A DNA stretch of 64,000 nt from Archangiaceae bacterium (GCA_016714225.1 JADJNS010000020.1:1-64000); one strand, 5' to 3'. Positions 36,141 through 46,977 are shown, counted from the stretch's first letter. Made by a program: numbers and translations. Notes: generated from the sequence alone by a model not told the origin.

Positions 36141-36944
36141 ATGGCGGTATGGCTCGTCCATAAGAGTGAAGGAATCACGAGCTTCGAAGCGCTCGAGGCG
36201 GTGCGCCCCGCGGGCAAGTCGTGCCACGGCGGCTCGCTCGACCCGTTCGCCACCGGGCTGCTGCCGGTGCTGATCGGCAAGGGAGTGCACGTGTTTCACG
36301 CCCTGCACGAGCTGCCGAAGACGTACCTCGCCACCGTCGCCTGGGGCTCCGAGACCGACAACCTCGACCTGCACGGCAAGGTGATCGCCACCGGAGACCC
36401 CTCGTTCACCGCGCCGCCCGCGCTGCCCCAAGGCTGGCACCCGCAGGTGCCCCCCGAGTACAGCAACAAGCGCATCAAGGGCGAGCGCGCGTGGAAGCTG
36501 GCCCGCGAGGGCAAGCCCGTCGAGCTGCCCCCCGAGCGCGTCTACCTGCACGAGGCGAGGTGGCTGAGCCGCGACCAGCTACGGGTCACCGTGCGCGGCG
36601 GCTTCTACGTGCGCGCGCTGGCGAGAGACTTAGGCAGGGCCAACGGAGCGCGGGCCCACCTGAGCGCCCTGCACCGCGAGCAGATCGGCCCCTGGCGCTG
36701 CCCGCCCCCGGGCGAAATCATCAAGCTCAGCCTCGAAGAAGCGCTCGACTGGCTGCCCACCCGCGAGCTCACCGACGCCGAGGTCGGAGCGCTGCGCAAG
36801 AAGCAGCCCCTCGAGCCCAAGCCCCTGAAGTCGGCGAAGTGGGGCCTGCCGCCCGGCTTCCCGCCGCTGTCGTTCAGCCGCGGAGTGCACCTCGGCAAGA
36901 CGGTGGCGCTGTTCCGAGGCGAGAAGCACTTCGCCTGGCTGTAG
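36141..36944 (+). CDS. truB: TruB-type tRNA pseudouridine synthase-like protein
   Basis: The protein has 267 residues from ATG 36141. It carries the family motifs: VWLVHKSEGITSF, then GGSLDPFATGLLPV with the catalytic Asp, KTYLATVAWGSETDNLDLHG, a VPPEYSNKRIKGERAW loop, and VRGGFYVRALARDLG. TruB makes pseudouridine 55 in the T-loop of tRNAs. The C-terminal PUA-like part is short and Lys/Pro-rich. Unlike most truB genes it is not next to rbfA, infB or rpsO, so it may be a paralogue of the housekeeping copy. The start has no strong Shine-Dalgarno. Confidence 0.88.
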   Translation: MAVWLVHKSEGITSFEALEAVRPAGKSCHGGSLDPFATGLLPVLIGKGVHVFHALHELPKTYLATVAWGSETDNLDLHGKVIATGDPSFTAPPALPQGWHPQVPPEYSNKRIKGERAWKLAREGKPVELPPERVYLHEARWLSRDQLRVTVRGGFYVRALARDLGRANGARAHLSALHREQIGPWRCPPPGEIIKLSLEEALDWLPTRELTDAEVGALRKKQPLEPKPLKSAKWGLPPGFPPLSFSRGVHLGKTVALFRGEKHFAWL

Positions 36945-36965
36945 TCGGTTGATCCTGAGCCTCGG

Positions 36966-37700
36966 CTACTTGACCTGCTCCTTCTTCCCGATGGTCTTCT
37001 CACCACCCGAGGCCACGTCCGACACCGGCGCGGGGCTCGACAGCCCCATCTCCATCTTGAACTGCTTCACCAGCTCTTGCGCCTGGATCTTCTCGGCCTC
37101 TTCCTCGATGGCCACCGCCTGGTGGTCGACCGACTCGAGCGCCATGTTCATGCGCGCCTCGTTGACGGCGGTCTGCTCCTCGACCTTGCGGAGCATCTCG
37201 TCGTGGGTGGCATCGATGCCCGCCACCTCGAACGACTCCATCGCGTCGGCGACCTTGGCCTGCCACTTGGCGCGGCGCGCATCGCGAATGGCCGCCATCG
37301 CCTCGGCGGTCTTCTTGTCCTTCTCGCGCATGAACGCCTTCTTCACGCTCAGCGCCTTGTCGTAGGCGGCCTTGGCGGTGGCGAGCTGCAGCTCGTTGCG
37401 CGACAGGGCGCTCTTTTCCATCTGCAGGCGGGTGGCGTACTGCGCGGCCAGGTCGTCGCGGCTCGCGCCGATCGCCGCCTTCACCTTCGCGGTGAGGTCA
37501 GCCACCTCGGTCTTGTACTTCTGGTTCTCTTTCTCGAGCAGGGTCTGGTTCGCCCGCACCATGGCGATCGACTCGTTCATCTTGGGGACCTGATCGTTCA
37601 GGTCTCGAATGTTCTGCTCGAGGATCAGCTCGGGGTCTTCGATGGAGCTCACGAAGAACCCGCCAAAGCTGCGCATTGCTCGCTTGAACCGTTCCCACAT
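36966..37700 (-). CDS. pspA: PspA/IM30 family protein
   Basis: The 244-residue protein is almost entirely coiled coil, with the PspA opening MWERFKRAMRSFGG, the IEDPELILEQNIRDLN segment and long Ala/Glu/Lys helices. PspA and Vipp1 form ESCRT-III-like assemblies that protect the inner membrane under stress. The C-terminal 30 residues are flexible. The Shine-Dalgarno GGGAG lies about 14 bases before ATG 37700. It is not in a classical psp operon; the next gene upstream is an ABC-2 exporter permease. Confidence 0.92.
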   Translation of the reverse strand: MWERFKRAMRSFGGFFVSSIEDPELILEQNIRDLNDQVPKMNESIAMVRANQTLLEKENQKYKTEVADLTAKVKAAIGASRDDLAAQYATRLQMEKSALSRNELQLATAKAAYDKALSVKKAFMREKDKKTAEAMAAIRDARRAKWQAKVADAMESFEVAGIDATHDEMLRKVEEQTAVNEARMNMALESVDHQAVAIEEEAEKIQAQELVKQFKMEMGLSSPAPVSDVASGGEKTIGKKEQVK

Positions 37701-37735
37701 GGCTTCTCAGGCTCCCTTGGAAGTGACCGTATCGC

Positions 37736-38994
37736 CTAGAACTCTACACGCTTCCCCTCTGAACGGCTCGGAAGAGCGACTCGTTCCCGTCCGAACAGGG
37801 CGCGCACCCCACCTGCACCGAAGCGCAGCGCCTCGCTCTGAAAGGCATTGGCAGCCAGCTTGAGCGAGATCAGCGCACACCCGGTAGTGATGATGATGGT
37901 GAGCGCTACCGGCAAGGGCTGCGCGGCATCGAGCACCACCGCCTTCACCAGCAGCGCCACGTTGAGCAGCGGCACCAGCGCGGTCACCGGGTTGAGCTCG
38001 ACGCCCGGCATCATCGACATCAGCCCCGGCAAGAGCGCCACCATCAAGAGAGAGGTCATCAGCGTCTGACCCTCTTTGAACGTCCGGGCCAACGAGGCGA
38101 TTGCCAGCGCCATGCCCGCCGCCATCACCGCCGCGGGCAGAAACGCGCCCAGCATCACCACCACCTGCGCCCCGGTGAGCTTGAGCGAGATGGCCGCACC
38201 CTCGCCGAGGTCGACCCCCAGCGCGAAGGTCACCCCCATCGCGGCGAGGTTGGCCAGCGCCGCCGCCATCGCGGTGAAGCCCACCGCGATGAACTTGGCC
38301 TGCATCACCTCGAGGGGCTTCACCGGAGCGACCAGCAGGGTCTCGAGCGTGCCGCGCTCTTTCTCACCGGCGGTCAGATCGACCGCGGGCTGCATCGCGC
38401 CCACGAACAGCATCATCAGCATGAGCAGCGGCAAGAGCCGCGACGCCAGGTACGGCCCCAGGTCTTTCTGGAAGTCGAGGTCCTGCTCGTCGCGCTTCAC
38501 CGGCTCGGAGAAGTTGGCGGGCAGCTGCGCCTCTTCGAGCCGCGTCACCAGCGCGCCCTTCGACACCGCGTCGAGCACAGCACGAACCCGGTCGCGCGCC
38601 TCGACCGAGCGGTCGTAGCGCTTGGTGAACACCAGCGACACCACCGCCTGGCCTCGCGCCTTGACCGCCTCGAAGGCGCCCGGCGGCGCGTCGACCACCG
38701 CCGCCACCGTCTGATCGCGCAGGCCCGCCTCGCCCTGCTCGCGCGACATGCGCACGAAGGTGGTGTGCGCCGGGGTCGCCCGCTGCTCGAGAAACGCCGC
38801 CGCGTCTTCGGTGCACACCGCCACGGTCAGCTCTTCCAGCGCCAGCCGCGCCTTGCCCGCGCTCATCACCAGCCCCATCACCACCAGGGTCACCGGGTAC
38901 AGCAGCACGGGGATCAGCAGCATCATCGCCAGCATGCGGCGATCGCGGGTGATGTCGCGCAGCTCTTTCACCAGCAGCGTTCGCACCCGGGCGT

Positions 38995-38998
<4 letters not shown>
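37736..38998 (-). CDS. ABC-2 type (NatB-like) exporter permease
   Basis: The 420-residue protein starts at GTG 38998, overlapping the ATPase stop (GTGA). It has one N-terminal membrane helix (MLLIPVLLYPVTLVVMGLVM), an extracytoplasmic region of about 170 residues, and about six C-terminal helices including LGPYLASRLLPLLMLMMLF and the conserved GEKERGTLETLLVAPV segment of NatB/ABC-2 permeases. With the adjacent ATPase it forms an exporter, in related systems for Na+, drugs or peptides. The substrate is unknown. Confidence 0.9.
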
Positions 38999-39713
<715 letters not shown>

Positions 39714-39717
<4 letters not shown>

Positions 39718-41694
39718 CGTGCGGGAGGCGGCGGCAGGTACGGCGAGAACGCCGGCACGCTGTAGCCGAGCGGAGCGGTGCCCCAGGCGGTGTTCGGCAT
39801 CGCGTCCTGCAGAATGCCGAAGCTCATGTCGTAGAGCCCCTGCGGCACGCGCATGTAGAAATTCGGGGTGCCCCCGGGGAAGCCCCAGACCCACGAGGTC
39901 TTGTCTTGCCGGCGGGTCATCAGCACCTGCACGTCGTCGCCGCCCAGCCGGTCATCGACCATCTTGCCGTCGACGCGCAGCGGCCCCGCCACCGGCACCG
40001 TGTCGTAGATGAGGTCGGTGGCCTGGTCGGTGAACAGCTCGAGGCGGCCCACCAGCCGCTCGCGGCCGCTGGCGTACTGCGGGTAGGTGTCGCGGTTGAT
40101 GGTGAAGAACACCTCGTACGCGCCCTTGGGCACGCGCAGCTGAAACGCGCCGTCTTCGCCGGTGAAGACGCGCCGGGTGTACGACTCGTCCGACTGGCGC
40201 AGGGTGATGGTGCCGGCCTCCATGCCGACCGGGGGCGGCTGGCCGTCGATCAAGAGGTGGCCCGAGAACAGCGCGGTCTCGATCTCGATGGGCAGCGAGG
40301 TGGCGGTGTACATCTCTTTCTTGGTGCTGATTCGGTAGAAGCCGTCGACCAGGTCGGGCGAGAGCTGATCACCCAGCTGAATCGCCACGTAGTACGTGCC
40401 GGGAAACGCGCGCAGGTTGAACGAGCCCGAGTCGAGCGGCACCTTGTAATAGGTGAAGAACCACGACTCGGTCGAGCTGGCGTACGCGTACATGTACAGC
40501 ACCCAGTTGTAGCCGGGGTTCACCAGCGGAGACTTGCCGTCGATGGTGATGCCGCCCTCGATGGGTATGGTGTTGAAGTTCTTCGACAGGGTGGCGTTGC
40601 CGTTCAAATCGATGGTCTGCGAGACGGTCTTGTTCCACAGCTGGGCGGGCAGGTGCTTGTCGGGAATCGAGTCGAACGAGAGCGACACCGCGTACTTGCC
40701 CTTGGGCAGCTGCGAGTGGAAGCCGGCCAGCCCGCCCTCGTGGTGGGTGACCGCGACCACCGCTTGACCGCTGGGGGTGAAGTCGAGCTCGAAGTCGTCG
40801 CCGGCCATGCGGTCGGGCAGCGGCTGCCCGTCGATGGTGATGTTGCCCTCGAGCTCGCTGCCGGGAATGTTGATGTCGAAGCCCTGGGGCTGGTCGAGCG
40901 TGAAGCTCCAGGTGAGCGGGTAGTCGATCAGCTCGGTGCCCTGCAGCGCGGTGGGCGGGCTGTTGAGCAGGAGCGCCATCTGCCCGTCCATCAGCGCCAG
41001 CTCGTAGGTGCCGCCCACGCTGGTCGAGCTTGAGTGCTGATCGGGGGGAATGCCGGCAGCGCGCAGGTACACGTCGGGCGGGTACTGCACGCTGTTGAAC
41101 GGCAGGCCGCCGAAGAAGGCACCGCCGCGCACGCGGTGAGAGGTGACGGCAAGATCTTTGTGCTGGTCTTTCGCCATGTCGATGAAGCCGAGCTCGGCGA
41201 AGCCCTTGTGGTTGGGCCAGATGCCCTCGGGGTGGTACTTGAGCAGGTCGTACCGGGTGCGCATCACCTTGATGTCGTAGTGACCGCCGGTCTCGATGTT
41301 GCGAATGATCTGCGAGCCGTAGTTCGCCGCCTGCAGCTGAATCTCGCTGCTGCCCACCACCGGCTTGCCGTCGAGCAGCGCGCTGCCCTCGAGCGTGCGC
41401 AGCGCCACGCAGATGCCCCAGGTCACGGTGTATTCGCCGGGGCCGCCGTCGCGGTTGAAGTCGCCGTACGCTTCGGTCGGGCACGGCTCGCCCGCGTACT
41501 TGTCGAGGTAGAGGTAGCCGGCGTCGGTCTGCCGCATCCACGGAGGGACGATCTCTCCGGCGTCCTTCTCGCCGATGGGCGGCTTCATGTGCGGCCCACC
41601 GTCGGTGACTTTCGGCGGCATGCGGGCAAGCGCTGACCGCCAGGGCCACCAGCGCTGCAGCCGAGAGTCGCGCGAGCACGTTCGATTGGGACAT
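39714..41694 (-). pseudogene. repeat-rich lipoprotein with out-of-frame signal peptide
   Basis: An intact frame of 635 residues begins at ATG 41621 but has no export signal. Directly upstream, in another frame, ATG 41694 opens a lipoprotein signal (LVALAVSAC, Cys23). Removing one base from the GGG at 41624-41626 joins the two into one lipoprotein of about 660 residues. The body contains four to five repeats of about 100-130 residues with GxIxIDGxPLP-type openings and a LPKGKYAVSLSF or VPKGAYEVFFTI closing strand. This is like carboxypeptidase-regulatory (transthyretin-like) domains. It precedes the NatA/NatB exporter with a TTGA overlap, so it may be an accessory of that exporter. Sequencing error is the simplest explanation of the lesion. 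Confidence 0.75.
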
Positions 41695-41826
41695 CGCCAG
41701 CCGGGTGGCAGAGAAGCCAGTCCTCCCTACTCCGGGTATGGCGCAGTACGCAATACGGCTGCCAGCTCCCAAACTACGAGAATGACGCAGCGTTCCGTGA
41801 CTCGAGAGGGGCGATCAGATCGCATG

Positions 41827-43989
41827 TTAGCGCGCTGGCAGCGCGGTGATGACCGCGGCCGCGTCGAGCCCTTCCGAGAGGCTGAGCTCGAGCTTCCCTT
41901 CGCCCAGGCCGTCGACCCGCACCGCGGCCCGCCCCGAGGTGAGCCCCAGCGCCAGGGTGGTGCGCACGCCGTCAGCGCCGAGGTGCGCGACCGCGGCGGT
42001 CGGGTACAGCACCGCGTCCCACTCCAGCTGCAGGGTGTTCTCGTTCAGCCGGGTGACCTGGTGCCTGGGAGCGGCCTCGGGCGCGAAGACGGGCCGGCCC
42101 GCGAACACCCGCCCCGAGGCGTCGAACACCTCGATCGACGCGATCGCGCCGTCGCCCTCGACCAGCGCGAAGAAGCTCTCTTGCGGCGAGTCGAGGTCGG
42201 CCAGCTCGTGTGACGAGATCGCCACCACCCGCTCGAGCCCGCTGGCGAAGCGCACCTTCAGCGTGCGCCCGGTGAACGGCACCATGGTGAGGCCCTGGGC
42301 TCGCACGCGATGAACCGGTCGCAGGGTGACGCCGCCGGGGCCGATGCGACCCGCCAACGCCACCGCGGTGACGAACGGCGCGCTCGAAGACGGCGGTATG
42401 TACGGCTGCGTCTCGAGGTACCGCTGCACCGCTTTGTAGTTGTAGTCGCTCACCCAGGCCGGGTCGCAGTAGCTCATCAGGTCGACCGCGGTGGCCGGGT
42501 TCACCAGGCGCTTGTTCACCGCGTCGTAGCCCCACGAGCCGATCTTCCCGCCGGCGTACGGGTAGCTCGGGTCGGGGCCCGCCGGCCCGCCGCACGGCGC
42601 GTGCTGCCGCCCCATGTTGTGCCCCAGCTCGTGCTGCGCGGTGTCGATCGAGTCGTCGCGGCCCACCGCCGCCTCCTGGCCGATGAAGCCGATGCCCGCC
42701 ACGCCCGAGCCGTAGGCGACCTTCACGAAGCCGTAGTAGTTGCGGTTGCTGCCGTCCATCTGGCGCACCTGGGCGATGTCGTCGAGCAGGTCGCCCCACG
42801 CGTTGGCGTTGCCCCCGGTCAGCGTGCCCGCGTACGTGTACGGAGCGCGCGTCATCGAGTCGACGCCCTTGAGCGGCCAGATGCGGGTCAGCGGGCCCTC
42901 GAGCGAGGTGATGGTGGGCAGGTTGCCCTGGTGCACCACCGGCAGCGCGGTGAGGGCCATCACGTTCGCCTTGCCCACCAGCGGCTTGAGCACCTGCACG
43001 TTGTTGGTCTCGTCGGTCTCGGGAAGCGCGTCGGCCGCGTCGGCCTTCACCGTCACCTCGAGGCCCTGCGCTACCCAGTCGGCCGGCACCGTCACCGTCC
43101 ACTGCTTGCCGAGGTCGGCCGGCGCCTCGGCGGTCGGCACCGTCGCCGGGCCAGTGAGGGTGAGCATGCCCAGGTCCTGGCTGCCGAGCTTGCCGGTGGC
43201 CACCACCGTCACGCCGCTGAAGGTCGCCTTGTCGCCCACCAGGTGCACGCGCAGCAGCGCCGGCTTCGAGGCCACCAGCTTCAGGTCGGTGAGCACCACG
43301 CTCTGCGCCCACTCGACCTTGGAGATGCGCACGTCGCCCACCGCCATCACCGCGGTCAGCGCGAGCGTCTTGGTGGCCGTACCACCGAAGGCGTCGGTGA
43401 CGGTGAGCGTCACCATCACCGTGCCTGCGCTCTGCACCGTGAAGGGCGCGCGGCCGGCGGCGCAGTCGACGGTCGCGTCGTTGAGCTTGCAGGTCAGCGC
43501 GTCGCCCTCGGGGTCGGTGAGACTCCAGCTCAAGGTCGAGGTGAAGGGCGCACCGCCCATGACCGGAGCCGCCGTGAAGTCGTCGACGGTGGGCGGCTGG
43601 TTGGGGCGCTGGGTGGCGGTGATGACCACGCTCGCGTTGGCGTGGCCCTGCTCGGGGTCGCTCGCCACCACCTTCACGGTGAAGGCGCCGACGGTGGCGA
43701 AGGTGAGCTCGAAGTGCTGCGGGTTCAGGCAGTCGGCGATGGGAAGCGCGGCGTCGCCGTTGCCCGGGTCGACGCTGCACTGCACCGGCTTGTTCTGCGG
43801 GTGGGTGACCTCGAGGTCGCAGGCGACGTCGAGCGGCGCGTAGCCCTCGAGCGGGGTGCACTCGAGCCTGCCGATGCGCGGCCTCGCCGGGTCGGGCATC
43901 GCCGGCGGGCGCTCGGCCTCGCCGTACTCGCCGACCATGCCTTCGCAGGCGCAGAGAAGAAAGAGGGCTGAGCTCAGCGCGCGTCTCAT
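41827..43989 (-). CDS. lipoprotein metzincin-like metalloprotease with PKD-like domains
   Basis: From ATG 43989 the 720-residue protein has a lipoprotein signal (LFLLCAC, Cys13 or 15). Two PKD/Ig-like domains (about 45-135 and 140-230: GAFTVKVVASDPEQGHA, GTVMVTLTVTDAFGG) are followed by a CARDB-like segment ending ADALPETDETNNVQV. The protease core has HELGHNMGRQH near 450, the full HExxHxxGxxH zinc motif, and a Met-turn candidate DLMSYCDP near 505. A C-terminal beta domain follows. The in-frame extension upstream of 43989 is not protein-like. It is probably surface-anchored. Confidence 0.88.
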   Translation of the reverse strand: MRRALSSALFLLCACEGMVGEYGEAERPPAMPDPARPRIGRLECTPLEGYAPLDVACDLEVTHPQNKPVQCSVDPGNGDAALPIADCLNPQHFELTFATVGAFTVKVVASDPEQGHANASVVITATQRPNQPPTVDDFTAAPVMGGAPFTSTLSWSLTDPEGDALTCKLNDATVDCAAGRAPFTVQSAGTVMVTLTVTDAFGGTATKTLALTAVMAVGDVRISKVEWAQSVVLTDLKLVASKPALLRVHLVGDKATFSGVTVVATGKLGSQDLGMLTLTGPATVPTAEAPADLGKQWTVTVPADWVAQGLEVTVKADAADALPETDETNNVQVLKPLVGKANVMALTALPVVHQGNLPTITSLEGPLTRIWPLKGVDSMTRAPYTYAGTLTGGNANAWGDLLDDIAQVRQMDGSNRNYYGFVKVAYGSGVAGIGFIGQEAAVGRDDSIDTAQHELGHNMGRQHAPCGGPAGPDPSYPYAGGKIGSWGYDAVNKRLVNPATAVDLMSYCDPAWVSDYNYKAVQRYLETQPYIPPSSSAPFVTAVALAGRIGPGGVTLRPVHRVRAQGLTMVPFTGRTLKVRFASGLERVVAISSHELADLDSPQESFFALVEGDGAIASIEVFDASGRVFAGRPVFAPEAAPRHQVTRLNENTLQLEWDAVLYPTAAVAHLGADGVRTTLALGLTSGRAAVRVDGLGEGKLELSLSEGLDAAAVITALPAR

Positions 43990-44279
43990 CGACGAGACGC
44001 CCTGTGCATCGGGCACGCCGCGGCGGAAGTGGTGATGAATCGCGGGGTTGCGACGTAAAGGGAGCACCGCCGCTCCAGGTGCGCTGCTCACCGAAGTGGG
44101 CACCTGCCGCATCGAAGGCCGCCGGGGCTTTTTCGCGGCGGTGCGCGCACCACGGCGCAGAGGTGCCAGCGTTTCCGGCGCGGGCACGGCACTTGAGCTC
44201 GTGAACGTTCGACCCGGGACGTGAGGGTCAGAAGGGAGGCGTGCCATTGCCCGTGCCCGGCGGTCGGTGTTTTTTCCGC
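43990..44279. other. gene-free region upstream of the metalloprotease gene
   Basis: These 290 bases separate the protease start from the stop of the amidohydrolase gene on the same strand. I see no credible gene. A small GC hairpin (CCGCCG at 44119-44124, CGGCGG at 44136-44141) is the only clear structure. The promoter of the protease gene must be here. Confidence 0.4.
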
Positions 44280-45611
44280 TCAGTCGAGGGTGGCGGCGAG
44301 GCGATCGCCGTGCCTGCGCGCGCGCTCGATGACCTCGCGCTCGTCGAGCGTGAGCACCTCGCGCTCGCGCATCAGCACGCGGCCGTCGACCACCACGTCG
44401 CGCACGTCGCTCGACTGGCCGGCGTACACCAGCGCGGCGACCGGGTCGTCGCCCATCGGAGTCGCGTGCGCGCCCGAGAGGTCGACGGTGATGAGGTCGG
44501 CCTTGCGCCCCTCTTCGAGCACGCCCAGCGAGTCACCCTGCCCGATCGCGCGCGCCCCGTTCACGGTGGCCATCTCGAGCACCTGCAGGGCGCTCATCGA
44601 CGTCGGCCCGCCCTTCGGCTTGTGAATCAGCGCGGCGAGCCGCATCTCGACGAAGATGTCGAGGTTGTTGTTGCACGGCGCGCCGTCGGCGCCGAGCGCG
44701 ACGTTCACCCCGTCTTTGAGCAGCTCGGGCACCTTGGCGTAGCCGCTGGCCAGCTTGAGGTTCGAGCCGGGGCAGTGGCACACGCTGGTGTGCGTCTGCT
44801 GCAAGAGCCGCTGCTCGGCGGCGGTGAGCCACACGCAGTGCGCCAGCGTGGTCTGCTCACCGAGCAGCCCGAGGTGGTGAAAGTAGCTGACGTTGTCCAT
44901 ACCGGTCTTGGTGCGGACCACGTCGCACTCGGTGGGGTTCTCGCTGGCGTGGGTGTGAATGCGCGCGCCGGTCTGTTGGCTCTGCGCCGCCACCTCTTTG
45001 AGCAGCCCCTCGGTGCACGAGAGCACGAAGCGCGGGGCGAACGCGTACTGCAGCCGGCCATTTTCCTGGCCGTGCCACTTCGAGAGCAGCCGCAGCGACT
45101 CTTTGAGCGAGTCTTCGGTCGACTCGCGCAGGCCCATCGGCACGCCCTGGCCGCTGTCCATCATGGCCTTGCCGCCGCTCAAGCGAACGCCGCAGTCGCG
45201 CGCCGACTCGAACACCGCGTCGTAGTGACGCACCGTGCCCATGTCGAGCGCGGCGGTGGCGCCGCTCTTGATCATCTCGAGGAAGGTGAGATCGGCCGAG
45301 GCGCGCATCGACTCGGGGTCGTGGGCCGCCTCGAACGGCCAGATGCGCTCGCGCAGCCAGTCGAGCAGCTCGTAGCCGTCGGCGCGGTTGCGGCACAGCG
45401 TCTGGCAGGCGTGCAGGTGGGCATGAATCAACCCCGGCAGCACCAGCCCGCCGCGCGCGTCGATGACCTTGCGCACGCCGGTCTTGTTGCCGCGGGTCAT
45501 CGGGCCGACCTTGACGATGCGGTCGCCCTGAATCACCACCTCGGCATCGTGGAGCACCTCGCGCGACGCGTTCATCGTCACCGCGATCGCGTTCTGAATC
45601 ACCAGCTCCAT
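44280..45611 (-). CDS. mtaD: amidohydrolase, MTA/SAH deaminase type
   Basis: The 443-residue protein is a metal-dependent hydrolase of the AtzA/TrzN/MtaD group. Zinc ligands are visible in LIHAHLHA (HxH), HTHASENPTE and LGADGAPCNNNLD, with the HCVWLT His between them. MtaD proteins deaminate S-adenosylhomocysteine or methylthioadenosine, but this group also includes other aminohydrolases, so the substrate is not certain. It is a single gene starting at ATG 45611, divergent from a secreted-protein gene. Confidence 0.85.
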   Translation of the reverse strand: MELVIQNAIAVTMNASREVLHDAEVVIQGDRIVKVGPMTRGNKTGVRKVIDARGGLVLPGLIHAHLHACQTLCRNRADGYELLDWLRERIWPFEAAHDPESMRASADLTFLEMIKSGATAALDMGTVRHYDAVFESARDCGVRLSGGKAMMDSGQGVPMGLRESTEDSLKESLRLLSKWHGQENGRLQYAFAPRFVLSCTEGLLKEVAAQSQQTGARIHTHASENPTECDVVRTKTGMDNVSYFHHLGLLGEQTTLAHCVWLTAAEQRLLQQTHTSVCHCPGSNLKLASGYAKVPELLKDGVNVALGADGAPCNNNLDIFVEMRLAALIHKPKGGPTSMSALQVLEMATVNGARAIGQGDSLGVLEEGRKADLITVDLSGAHATPMGDDPVAALVYAGQSSDVRDVVVDGRVLMREREVLTLDEREVIERARRHGDRLAATLD

Positions 45612-45659
45612 GAACAGCCCGCCGACTTAACACGGGCCCCCGATGCCGAAACGTTTTCG

Positions 45660-45688
45660 TTGACGTGGGGCACCCCGGCGAATACCTC
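45660..45688 (+). promoter_or_regulatory. possible promoter of the NTF2-like secreted protein gene
   Basis: TTGACG at 45660-45665 is a strong -35 match. At 17 bases distance lies TACCTC (45683-45688), a poor -10. The gene starts at 45746 with a clear GAGGGAG Shine-Dalgarno. Confidence 0.3.
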
Positions 45689-45745
45689 CGCAGCGTCGTC
45701 TCTACCGAAGAGCGGTCCAACCCGAAGCCTGAGGGAGTTTCCTTA

Positions 45746-46363
45746 ATGAAGAGCCTCGTCCTCGCTGCAACGCTGATCTCCTGTCTCGCGTTCGCGGCCG
45801 AGCCTGCCGCCGATGCCAAGCCCGCCGACAACGCCATGGCGGGCTGGAAGCCGAAGCACGTCACCAAGAAGGACCAGAAGGGTATCGACCAGCTCTACAA
45901 AGAGATGGACGAGATCTGGAAGAAGGGCGACCTCGAGGCCGCCGCCGCGCACCACGACTTCCCCATCTTCATGCTCACCGACAACGCGGCGGGCGTGACC
46001 TCGGGCGGCGAGTGGAACAAAGAGATGTACATGCAGGCCATGAAGCCGGCGATGGAGGGCATGCCCAAGGACATGAAGATCTCCCACAAGTTCAAGGTCA
46101 GCTGGGTGACCGACTCGATCGCCTTCGTCGAAGAGACCAACACCATGACTCCGCCCAAGGGCAAGAGCGACACCTGGACCTCGGCGTCGGTGCTGGTGCT
46201 GAAGGACGGCAAGTGGATGTTCAAGGGCGGCGCTGAGGGCGGCTGGGGCGACATGATGCCCGAGAAGAAGGCCGAAGCCGCTCCTGCGGCGCAGCCGGCC
46301 AAGACCGCCGAGACCAAGCAGCCGGCCGGCAGCACCCCGACCAACACCGCGACCAAGAAGTAA
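45746..46363 (+). CDS. secreted NTF2/SnoaL-like protein
   Basis: From ATG 45746, preceded by GAGGGAG, the 205-residue protein has a Sec signal (LVLAATLISCLAFA, cleaved after AFA). The core (about 45-165) has the alpha-plus-beta layout of NTF2/DUF4440 proteins: YKEMDEIWKKGDLEAAAAHH helix, FPIFMLTD strand, and KVSWVTDSIAFVEET and SVLVLKDGKWMFKGG strands. The tail is Ala/Pro/Thr-rich. No catalytic residue is evident. A strong terminator follows. Confidence 0.82.
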   Translation: MKSLVLAATLISCLAFAAEPAADAKPADNAMAGWKPKHVTKKDQKGIDQLYKEMDEIWKKGDLEAAAAHHDFPIFMLTDNAAGVTSGGEWNKEMYMQAMKPAMEGMPKDMKISHKFKVSWVTDSIAFVEETNTMTPPKGKSDTWTSASVLVLKDGKWMFKGGAEGGWGDMMPEKKAEAAPAAQPAKTAETKQPAGSTPTNTATKK

Positions 46364-46385
46364 TCGCGGTCGGGCAGTCTCTTTC

Positions 46386-46423
46386 GGGGCGTCCGCCGCG
46401 AGGTGGGCGCCCCGTTCGTTTTT
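46386..46423 (+). terminator. Rho-independent terminator
   Basis: A 9-bp stem including one G-U pair (46386-46394 with 46405-46413) and a 10-base loop is followed by TTTTT at 46419-46423. It lies 22 bases after the stop of the secreted NTF2-like gene. Confidence 0.85.
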
Positions 46424-46440
46424 CGTAGAGTGCCGCCAAG

Positions 46441-46887
46441 GTGCTGCTCCGCATCTACGTGGCGATGGCGCTGGCCGACCTGTCGGACATTCCCGGCATG
46501 CCCGGCTACAAGCCGCCGGTGGTGAAGCCGGTCGACTCGGCCTCGCCGAAGTACTTCGAGCTGCTCGAGAACAACACCCACATCGTCTACCCGGTGCTCG
46601 CCGTGCTGGTGCTGGTGATGGTGGTCGCCGGCATCTTGCAGGCGTGGAAGACGCAAGACCTCGACGGTCTGCAGAAGGCCGAGTTCAAGCGAGAGATCAT
46701 CCTCGAGCTGCGCCGCGACACGTTCGGCTACAGCGCCGAGAGCCTCTCCAAGCGGGTGAAGCTCGAGCCGCTCAAGCTGATGCGCCTGCTCGAAGAGATG
46801 CAGAACGAAGGGCTGGTGCACTCGGTCACCAACACCCAGCGCCTCACCACCTGGCGATTGAAGGGCGTCGGCCCCAGCGGCCGCTGA
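46441..46887 (+). CDS. single-pass membrane protein with winged-helix-like C-terminus
   Basis: The 148-residue protein (GTG 46441, or ATG 46465 giving 140) has one membrane helix near 50-70 (IVYPVLAVLVLVMVVAGIL). A cytoplasmic segment follows that reads like a small winged helix: AEFKREIILELRRDTFGYSA, then SLSKRVKLEPLKLMRLLEEM, NEGLVHSVTNTQRLTTWRL. This could be a membrane-tethered regulator. TAGAGT at 46426-46431 lies nine bases before the GTG, with no Shine-Dalgarno, fitting a leaderless message starting just after the terminator. Confidence 0.7.
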   Translation: MLLRIYVAMALADLSDIPGMPGYKPPVVKPVDSASPKYFELLENNTHIVYPVLAVLVLVMVVAGILQAWKTQDLDGLQKAEFKREIILELRRDTFGYSAESLSKRVKLEPLKLMRLLEEMQNEGLVHSVTNTQRLTTWRLKGVGPSGR

Positions 46888-46977
46888 AGCGCAGAGGGAG
46901 CGCGGCTGAGACCGCTGCGGGCGTGGGCATTCGAGGGGAACGGGCAGTGTCGGCACCTCGAGCGCTCACACAGCCGA

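Noticed and set aside
44259..44280. Plus-strand TTTTTT after a GC-rich stretch as a terminator
   Set aside because: No plus-strand gene ends there and no stable stem can be drawn. On the minus strand the run reads as A.
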